A stretch of 64,000 nucleotides of DNA from Sphaerisporangium aureirubrum (lineage in GTDB: Bacteria; Actinomycetota; Actinomycetes; Streptosporangiales; Streptosporangiaceae). The position numbers and the translations under genes are program-made. The stretch lies in assembly GCF_042658925.1 (NCBI RefSeq), contig NZ_JBHSRF010000049.1, forward strand, positions 1 through 64,000. Reading direction: 5' to 3'. Under the pieces are notes generated by a model that saw nothing but the letters and a program-made list of their open reading frames with translations, was not told the origin of the DNA and searched no databases. Position 1 is the stretch's first letter; each line of letters starts with the position of its first letter. Of the stretch, positions 58,063-64,000 are shown one piece after another.

Positions 58063-58103
58063 CGGCGCACCGGGGTCAGACCTTTGGACATCTTGGTGCG
58101 CCG
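58063..58103 (-). terminator. candidate hairpin downstream of the DUF3048 gene
   Basis: CGGCGCACC and GGTGCGCCG pair perfectly over 9 bases around a loop of 23, 45 bases after the DUF3048 stop and upstream of pdxS. The loop is long, so terminator function is only a guess. Confidence 0.3.
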
Positions 58104-58147
58104 GGGACCGCACCGCGAGGTCACGGCCGTCCCCGGGTGCCGCGAGG

Positions 58148-59161
58148 TCAGGGCTGGACGGGCTTGGGGGCGGCCAGCACGATCCACACCTGGCCGCGGC
58201 CGAACGTCATCGGTTCGCCCGCGGTGGTGGTGAACTTCGTGCCGTCCTCCTCCGACTTGCGCGACCACTTGGCGTTGAACGCCTGCCCGTCGCGCAGCAC
58301 GACGGCCCTGCCGGTGCCGGTGGACTTGATCAGCGGGGTGTAGCTGCCGGTGAAGTCGTGGAACTCCGAGCGGGTGGTCTTGGCGTACTGCACCACGATG
58401 GTGGGCGCGCCGAGCTGGCCGCCCTCCGCGGCCATGTCCCGCTTGCCGTCCTGGAAGACCAGCCAGCGCTTCTGCGCGGCGGACCAGGCGAAGGTGAAGG
58501 TGGCAGCCGGATATTTTACGGTAAAAGATTTCTTGGCCACCCCGCCGACCGGCGCGTCGCCGAACTCGAAGCCTATGTCTTTGGCCTTGCTGGCCTTCGG
58601 CGCGTCGGCGAGCAGCTTCCGGGTCTCGGCGAACAGGTTGTACGGCGCCACCCGCCCCGGCTGCCGGAAGTACGCCCCCGGCGCGGCGCTGTCGGACACG
58701 TCGAACAGCGAGGCCTCCCGCACCAGCGGGATCATCTTGGACTGCACGCCGGAGTAGGCCAGCGCGGGCTTGCCGAACATCGGCAGCAGGTGCAGGTCGG
58801 AGATCCGCGCGCTGCGCACCGGGCCGACCTTCGGCGGGATCTTGGAGGAGAAGACGGCCATGAGGCGGGTCAGCCCGCCCTCCACCTGCTCGACGTACAC
58901 CACGTCCGCGCTGCGCAGCCCGAGCTGCGGCTTGCCCGCGGCGGTGTTCTCGATCTTCACGGCGAGCACCGGCCTGCGCGTGGCCACCGGCTGCCCGGTG
59001 AACGGGTGCTCCGGCGGTGGGGCCGGCGTCGCCGACACGCCCGGCGCCGGCGACTCCCCCTGGCTCGCGGGCGTGCCGCCCCCCGACGATGAGCAGGCCA
59101 CCGCGGGCACCAGCAGGGCCGTTCCCGCCACCGCGACACCGATCATCCGTTTTACGTGCAC
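58148..59161 (-). CDS. DUF3048 lipoprotein
   Basis: The 337-residue exported protein has a short basic N terminus, a hydrophobic core and lipobox AVAC (Cys at residue 23), then a Ser/Gly/Pro linker and a DUF3048 domain. The domain includes RPVLAVKIENTAAGKPQLGLRSADVVYVEQVEGG and VGPVRSARISDL. It should be anchored to the outer face of the membrane. B. subtilis YerB belongs to this family. The biochemical role is unknown. Confidence 0.88.
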   Translation of the reverse strand: MHVKRMIGVAVAGTALLVPAVACSSSGGGTPASQGESPAPGVSATPAPPPEHPFTGQPVATRRPVLAVKIENTAAGKPQLGLRSADVVYVEQVEGGLTRLMAVFSSKIPPKVGPVRSARISDLHLLPMFGKPALAYSGVQSKMIPLVREASLFDVSDSAAPGAYFRQPGRVAPYNLFAETRKLLADAPKASKAKDIGFEFGDAPVGGVAKKSFTVKYPAATFTFAWSAAQKRWLVFQDGKRDMAAEGGQLGAPTIVVQYAKTTRSEFHDFTGSYTPLIKSTGTGRAVVLRDGQAFNAKWSRKSEEDGTKFTTTAGEPMTFGRGQVWIVLAAPKPVQP

Positions 59162-59335
59162 GGCACGACTCCTCCAGATATGCCGGAAATCGCCAAGAGC
59201 TTACCGATGCCTGTCAAGCATCCTCGCTGCTCTAGGGGAAGTTCTTCCGATCTTCTTCATCTTCGGCGGGCTTACCGCGTTGAGGCGGCCGCCCACGCCG
59301 TGAAAGCGTGAAACCCCGACGAAGGGACGGACCAG

Positions 59336-60346
59336 ATGGAGTCGTTCGCCGGCAAGCTGGCCGTCGTCACCGGAGGCGGCACGGGCATGGGCCGTGAACT
59401 GGTGATCCGGCTGGCCGCGGAGGGCTGCTCGGTCGCCACCTGCGACATCAACGAGGACGCCCTCGCCACCACCGCCGAGCACGCCGCCAAGGCCGCCCCC
59501 GGCGGCGTCCGCGTCACCACGCACCTCTGCGACGTCGCCGACGAGGCCCAGGTCGCCGCGTTCCGCGACGAGGTCACCGCGGCCCACGCCACCGCGCACG
59601 TCAACCTGCTCTTCAACAACGCCGGCGTGGGGGGCGGCGGCAGCTTCGTCACCGGCTCCCGCAAGGAGTGGGATCGCACCTTCGCCATCTGCTGGGGCGG
59701 CGTCTACAACTGCACCCGCGCGTTCGTCCCGCTCCTCATCGCCGCCGACGAGGCGGTCCTCGTCAACACCAGCAGCGTCAACGGCTTCTGGGCCTCCCTG
59801 GGCCCCGGCCTCCCCCACACCGCCTACAGCACCGCCAAGTTCGCCGTGAAGGGCTTCTCCGAAGCCCTCCTGGAGGACTTCCGCGTCAACGCCCCCCACG
59901 TCCGCGTGGCCCTGGTGATGCCCGGCCACATCGGCACCGACATCGTCATCAACACCCGCGAGATCCACGGCGAGCCGAGCCCCGAGGAGGTGGCCCACCT
60001 CCGCACCACCATGATCGCCGCCGGCGCCCTGTCCCCCGGCGCCCCCGACGACGCCGTCCACGCCACCATGCGAACCATCGCCGAGAACTTCCGCGACCAG
60101 GCCCCCACGACCCCCGCCGAAGCCGTGACGATCATCCTCAACGGCATCCACACCCGCACCTGGCGCATCCTGGTAGGCGAAGACGCCCACACCCTCGACA
60201 CCACCGTCCGCGCCGACCCCCTCTCCCTCTACACGGCCGACAGCGCCTCCTTGCTGTCGCTCGCCGGGTCACAGGTATCGCTCGCCGAGGATCCACCGCC
60301 CCGCGGGTCCACGGATCCGGACAGCGGAGCCGAACGAGCTGATTGA
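59336..60346 (+). CDS. short-chain dehydrogenase/reductase
   Basis: The 336-residue classical SDR has VTGGGTGMGREL (nucleotide loop), NNAGVG and the catalytic Ser...Tyr-X3-Lys (SSVNGF then AYSTAKF). The extended C-terminal region runs past the usual 250 residues. The Asp of CDINED after the second strand predicts NAD(H) over NADP(H). The substrate is unknown. GGACGG lies upstream of ATG 59336. The gene starts the accessory tail of the window. Confidence 0.9.
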   Translation: MESFAGKLAVVTGGGTGMGRELVIRLAAEGCSVATCDINEDALATTAEHAAKAAPGGVRVTTHLCDVADEAQVAAFRDEVTAAHATAHVNLLFNNAGVGGGGSFVTGSRKEWDRTFAICWGGVYNCTRAFVPLLIAADEAVLVNTSSVNGFWASLGPGLPHTAYSTAKFAVKGFSEALLEDFRVNAPHVRVALVMPGHIGTDIVINTREIHGEPSPEEVAHLRTTMIAAGALSPGAPDDAVHATMRTIAENFRDQAPTTPAEAVTIILNGIHTRTWRILVGEDAHTLDTTVRADPLSLYTADSASLLSLAGSQVSLAEDPPPRGSTDPDSGAERAD

Positions 60347-60362
60347 GCGCCTCCCCCCGGGG

Positions 60363-61736
60363 TCACGCCCGCGCGAGCTGCGTGTCCAGGCAGGCGCGGA
60401 ACTCCCTGACCTGGACAGTGGTGCCGTACGGGTCCAGGCGGGCGGCGAAGGCGCGGAGGCGGTCGGTGGCGCGGGTGGAGGTCAGAGACGTGGTGAGGGG
60501 GACGGCGGCGCGGGCCGAGTTGACGGCTTGTTCGACCTCGCCCATGGCGAGGTAGGCGTTGGCGGCGTTCAGTCGGTTGAGTTGGGCTGAGCGGGGGCGT
60601 TTGGCGGCGAGGGCGTGGACGGCCTGTTCGGCGCAGGTGGCGGCGCGTTTGTGTTCGCCTAGGAGGTTCCAGGACATTCCCATGCGGGCGATCAGTTCGG
60701 GCTCGTCGTGCCACTCGGCCCAGGAGGGGTCTCGGTCCGTGCCGCCCTGGGCGAACAGGCGTTCCGCTTCGGCGAGTTGGCGGTGTATCCGCTTGGCGGT
60801 GTGCTTGTCGGCCGACTCACCCGGGCGCGCCTGCATGGCAGACGCCCACGCTTCCTCCACCAGGAACATCGCGGTGACACGAGGGGACGCCTGCGCGTGG
60901 TGGGCCGTGTCGACGGCGGCGCGGGTCAGCCACACCGCCTGCGCGGACTGCTTGAGGTGCAGTGCTTGATGGCTCATATGCTCCAGCACCCAGAGGCCCA
61001 TGAAAGGGTCGCCGCCGTTCTTCGCCAGCTTCAACGCCTGGCCGTAATACTGCTGAGCTTGCCCGTGGTGGTTGAGATCGAAGGCCGTCCAGCCGGCCAT
61101 CGCCGTCATGCCAGCGGCAGAGGACATCAGTGCCGCGCCGACCTTGTCGGTGTAGCGGCCTCGGAGCAACGGGCCGACGGTGGTGTTGAGGTAGTCGACC
61201 ACCGCCGGTCGGACCAGCCCTGCGCCGTGGTCCTTGTCCATGCGCCCGAAAGCCTGCCGGGCCTCGTCGACGCGCCGGACGTCCGCCATTCCCACGACCG
61301 GACCCGATCCCTCCCGCGCCGTGGAGTCGGCCGAAGCGCCGTAGCTCCAGGCCGACAGCCAGGTGCCGAGGGCCGAGGGGACGAATGGCAGGGTCGCGAG
61401 AACTTGTCGGCGTTCGGGGTCCACGTCGCACCTCCAGAGGCGTCCGGCGGCCTCGACGGTAGCCGGGAGCGACAGGTCGTTACAGTCCGGGAGCAGCCAG
61501 GCTTGGGTGTCGACGGGGGTACCTCCGTCGATCCAGCGCTCGACCTCGGACGAAGGGACGCCGAAGACCTCGGCCATCCTCGCGCGGTACACGGGGCGGA
61601 TCTCCTGCCTGCCGCGTTCCCAGCGGCCCCAGGTGGTCGGGGAGACCCACAGGGCCGTCGCCATCTCGTCCTGGCTGAGGCCCAGGCGTTTGCGTGCCTT
61701 CGCCAGTTCCGGACGTCCTTTGCCCGCCTTGCCCAC
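60363..61736 (-). CDS. XRE-family transcriptional regulator with TPR-like C-terminal domain
   Basis: The 457-residue protein has an N-terminal HTH (about 8-60, RKRLGLSQDEMATALWVSPTTWGRWERG). A long helical, TPR-like region (about 200-440, with recurring A....Y..A paired helices) follows. GTG 61736 was chosen because GGAGG precedes it by five bases. Such regulators are abundant in actinomycetes, next to small membrane proteins or anti-sigma ATPases, exactly as here. Some take part in developmental control, so a signal-binding TPR domain is inference. Confidence 0.85.
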   Translation of the reverse strand: MGKAGKGRPELAKARKRLGLSQDEMATALWVSPTTWGRWERGRQEIRPVYRARMAEVFGVPSSEVERWIDGGTPVDTQAWLLPDCNDLSLPATVEAAGRLWRCDVDPERRQVLATLPFVPSALGTWLSAWSYGASADSTAREGSGPVVGMADVRRVDEARQAFGRMDKDHGAGLVRPAVVDYLNTTVGPLLRGRYTDKVGAALMSSAAGMTAMAGWTAFDLNHHGQAQQYYGQALKLAKNGGDPFMGLWVLEHMSHQALHLKQSAQAVWLTRAAVDTAHHAQASPRVTAMFLVEEAWASAMQARPGESADKHTAKRIHRQLAEAERLFAQGGTDRDPSWAEWHDEPELIARMGMSWNLLGEHKRAATCAEQAVHALAAKRPRSAQLNRLNAANAYLAMGEVEQAVNSARAAVPLTTSLTSTRATDRLRAFAARLDPYGTTVQVREFRACLDTQLARA

Positions 61737-61843
61737 GGCTACCTCCGAACGATGCGTCACGACTCGATCACCCATTGTCGTCATGGGCGGGAGCGGGGTG
61801 GACGGGGCTGTGGAAACGACGGGGAAACGACCGCTGGGAAGGG

Positions 61844-62655
61844 TCAGGCGGCGATTCGCTTCCAGGCCTTCATGCCGTCGGTCCACCACCAGTGGCGCAG
61901 GGAGGCGGTGCCGGTGGTGCGGAAGTCCTTGCCGGAGGCGTCGATCTTGAGGGTGGCCTCGCGGCCGGACTGGGACCAGGTGAGCAGGAGGTGCCAGGAG
62001 CAGTCGCAGCGGCGGGTGGCGGCGCGGACGAGGAAGATCTCCGGGTCGCTCTCCGAGATCTTGTAGGGGAAGTCGACGGCGGGGGTCTTGATCTCGTTCC
62101 CGTCCGCGTCGTGATCCGTGCCGGGGACCGGGACGGCGGTCACGGGGGTTCGGTCCAGGTTGGCGGTGAACCTTCTCGTCTCCAGGACTCCGCCGCACTG
62201 GCCGGTGTGGTACTCGGCCCCGGTGCGGATCGGGGGCCTGCGTGCGGTCACGACGACCTTCAGGTCGTGCAGGACGACGGCCTTGGCGGAATCGCCCTGC
62301 AGGCGGATCTCCAGTGTGGACTAGTTCCCGTCGACCGCGCCGAGTTCCTTCCACCATTCGTCGGGCGGGGCGTCCTCGGCGGGGCCGTCCGGGAAAGGCA
62401 TGTCGCGCGGGGCGCGGGCGACCACGTAATTCTGGCCGCACGCCTCGTCTCGGAATTCACCCGCGTGGTCACGGAGAACGGCGTCGCGGGCTCGCCCACC
62501 AGCGCCACTCCGCCCTGGAGCGCGTCGACGGCGACCGTGCCGAGCACCGTGGCCAGGACGGCGGAGAGGATGCCGGCCAGCCAGGCGCGATGAGCTTTGA
62601 GCAGTTCGGGCAGGGTGCGCCGTCGGTCCCTGGAACGTCCACTGCCAGTCGCCAT
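61844..62655 (-). pseudogene. broken gene for a single-pass membrane protein
   Basis: The N-terminal reading frame from ATG 62655 (CGGAG upstream) encodes a basic cytoplasmic tail and one membrane helix (about residues 23-44, AHRAWLAGILSAVLATVLGTV), continuing to about FSVTTRV. The likely continuation (EACGQNYVV..DEWWKELGAVDGN) is in the frame reached by a one-base shift near 62448. That frame is then interrupted by TAG at 62321-62323. It resumes as STLEIRLQGDSAKAVVLHDL and reaches a clear stop at 61844, including CDCSWHLLLTWSQSGR. Frameshift plus stop suggest a decayed gene, or a double sequencing error. Confidence 0.65.
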
Positions 62656-63113
62656 GCAATCTCCGTATATATGAGCGGAAGTGCCCGCGCCAGATTAGAA
62701 GAAGCGGCAGGGGGCGGCCGATGGTTCCGGCACAGGGGGATTTACGGCCGGGTTGTCGGCCGATAATCCTCCTCTAAAACCATGCGTGACCGTATTTATC
62801 GTGTTTCCGGCGGCGCGCTCAATGATCGGAGAACGGCCGGTCCGGCGGGGGTGCCTGATCGTGGACGTGGTCAGAGGGCACAGGCCGGCGAGTGGTCGCG
62901 ACGATCGGGGACGACCGGGGGAAGACCTTTGCCTTTGGCCGTGCATGGCGTGTGCTGGGTGGGCAGTGTCATGAAGAGCTCATCCAGCGGTCATCGGCAG
63001 CGAGGAGCATCCACGTGTGGCCCCCACCTCGTCGTCCCGCGGACGCCCCGCGCGTCCCGGGCGGACGCCCAGTCGTCCCGATGGTCCCCCGGCAGCGAAC
63101 CGCGGAGGGTTCT
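62656..63113. other. divergent intergenic region before the anti-sigma-type gene
   Basis: These 458 bases separate the broken membrane-protein gene and the ATPase gene. The left part is unusually AT-rich, with TATATA at about 62664 (minus-strand -10 candidate) and GATAAT near 62762 (plus-strand -10 candidate) beside a CGGCCGGGTTGTCGGCCG inverted repeat. Small open frames here lack ribosome-binding sites and I do not support them. Confidence 0.45.
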
Positions 63114-63611
63114 GTGGACGTCGGCATGCTGGTGACGGCGCCTTCCCCCGAAGCGGTCGTGTCACGGGCCCGGACGCTGGTGCGTGAGGTGCTCCAGGAT
63201 CAGGGGATCCCCGGCGACGAGGTGGCCGACGCCGAGCTGGTGGTGGCGGAGCTCGCCGTCAACGCCGTGCGGCACGGGCGCCCGCCGTACGAGGTGCGTA
63301 TCTTCGAGGTGGCCGCGGTGCCCGTGTGGTGCGAGGTCGTGGACGGCGACCCCGACCTGTGTTGGATCCCCGCCCTGCTGGACCGCGCACAGGACCTGTC
63401 GGTGCCCGATCTGTTCGCCGAGAGCGGCCGCGGGCTGCTGCTGGTCCGCGCCCTCTCCGACGGCTACTGCCGCGCGTACCGGACCACGACCTTCACCACC
63501 GGCTCCCCCGCCAAGACCGTCGCCTTCGCCCTGCCCACGCCCTCGGCCACGCGCCTGACCTATCCGCCGCTGCTGCACCTCGCCCGCGGCCGGGCCCACC
63601 TGCTGCCCTGA
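63114..63611 (+). CDS. GHKL ATP-binding protein (RsbW-like anti-sigma factor or serine kinase)
   Basis: The 165-residue single-domain HATPase has the N box ELVVAELAVNAVRHG (Glu46, Asn50, His54) and the G box ESGRGLLLVRAL. This is the minimal RsbW/SpoIIAB form. Such proteins sequester sigma factors or phosphorylate anti-sigma antagonists. GTG 63114 has GCGGAGGG upstream; the open frame further upstream is not conserved-looking. No sigma factor lies alongside in the window. Confidence 0.88.
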   Translation: MDVGMLVTAPSPEAVVSRARTLVREVLQDQGIPGDEVADAELVVAELAVNAVRHGRPPYEVRIFEVAAVPVWCEVVDGDPDLCWIPALLDRAQDLSVPDLFAESGRGLLLVRALSDGYCRAYRTTTFTTGSPAKTVAFALPTPSATRLTYPPLLHLARGRAHLLP

Positions 63612-63923
63612 TCCCCCGGCCTATGGTGCGGGCGGCGGGGGCGCCGGTCGGCGGGGAGGACGGCGCCGCGTACATCGGGATGCTGGCGTGGACGGTGGCC
63701 CGGCGGGCGGTGGCGTGATCGCCCAGGCCGGGGCGGAGGTGGGTGCCGTCGCCTGCGGGACGCTCCGCTGAAGGGTGGAATGCGGGCTGGACCAGGGGTT
63801 TTTCCGCTGGTTCAATACGTATCGCCGTCCGGGTGTGGAGCCGGGGCGGCCGGGGCGCGGTGACCGTTTTGTCGTTCGCGTTCCGGTGGGGTCCTACTGC
63901 CATCGGTCGGGAAGGCGTGTGCC
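63612..63923. other. intergenic region before a partial regulator gene
   Basis: These 312 bases hold no supportable gene. A GGGTTTTTCC and TTCAATACG stretch near 63796-63820 is AT-richer than its surroundings and may contain the promoter of the following gene. No terminator was evident. Confidence 0.4.
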
Positions 63924-64000
63924 TTGGTGCTGTTGGGGCGGGATGAGGAGTGCGGGGTGCTCGACGGGCTGGTGGACGCCGCCCGTGCGGGGTTGAGCGG
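63924..64000 (+). CDS. probable LuxR-family/AAA ATPase regulator, 5' end only
   Basis: From TTG 63924 or GTG 63927 the open frame reads LVLLGRDEECGVLDGLVDAARAGLSG and runs off the window. LLGRDEE..LD.L...ARAG is the typical opening of large ATP-binding LuxR-type (LAL) regulators just before Walker A. GGGAAGG lies about ten bases upstream. Only 25 residues are visible, so the family call rests on that pattern. Confidence 0.6.
   Translation, partial: MVLLGRDEECGVLDGLVDAARAGLS

Noticed and set aside
62321..62323. TAG read as a sense codon in the membrane-protein gene
   Set aside because: Readthrough would still leave the upstream frameshift unexplained, so a decayed gene is simpler.
62695..63135. 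Small ORFs in the divergent region before the anti-sigma-type gene
   Set aside because: Low-complexity composition, no ribosome-binding site and no family resemblance.

Overview
The window is a high-GC, Gram-positive actinobacterial chromosome segment, probably from the order Streptosporangiales (inferred from gene order and composition, not from a search). Support comes from the very high GC, many GTG and some TTG starts, dense ATGA/GTGA stop-start overlaps, an argCJBDFR cluster, an rrn leader with an actinobacterial-type antitermination box, and conserved blocks such as rel-apt-secF-secD-yajC-ruvB-ruvA-ruvC-yebC-pdxT. It is mostly core chromosome. I see no prophage, transposase, CRISPR array or tRNA gene.

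Layout. Bases 1-700 hold the 5' tip of a 16S rRNA gene (minus strand) and its leader with three candidate promoters. tyrS lies just upstream of it, and a secreted trypsin-like protease follows on the plus strand. Bases 3.8-11.9 kb hold a minus-strand arginine operon, argC-J-B-D-F-R-H, ending in a coupled 3-methyladenine DNA glycosylase gene; argG is missing. Bases 12.0-18.2 kb run on the plus strand: an acyl-CoA ligase, a MetE-like methyltransferase and a large secreted penicillin-acylase-like hydrolase with a discoidin domain. Bases 18.2-26.2 kb are minus-strand: pheST, a soluble PAS histidine kinase, a TrmH-type methyltransferase, and infC-rpmI-rplT, whose leader looks like an attenuator and whose infC starts at ATC. 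Bases 26.3-36.4 kb hold aroE, two tandem mltG paralogues, ruvX, an 81-bp repeat array, alaS, two small membrane or hypothetical genes, a palindrome-rich island with a 275-bp inverted-repeat element, rarA and a DUF2231 membrane protein. Bases 36.7-43.7 kb hold two membrane-anchored cyclophilins around hisS-aspS and a metallo-beta-lactamase-fold hydrolase, then a DUF349 protein. Bases 43.8-59.2 kb hold rel, apt, secDF-yajC, ruvCAB, an Eis-like acetyltransferase, yebC, pdxT, phoD, pdxS and a DUF3048 lipoprotein. The last 4.8 kb looks accessory: an SDR, an XRE regulator, a broken membrane-protein gene, a GHKL anti-sigma-type ATPase and the start of a probable LuxR-family ATPase regulator.

How the genes fit together. 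Five aminoacyl-tRNA synthetase systems (Tyr, Phe, Ala, Asp, His), two ribosomal proteins, IF-3, an rRNA operon and Rel make this a translation and stringent-response region. Arginine synthesis, the Holliday-junction machinery (RuvABC, RuvX, RarA), protein export (SecDF-YajC) and PLP synthesis (PdxST) fill most of the rest.
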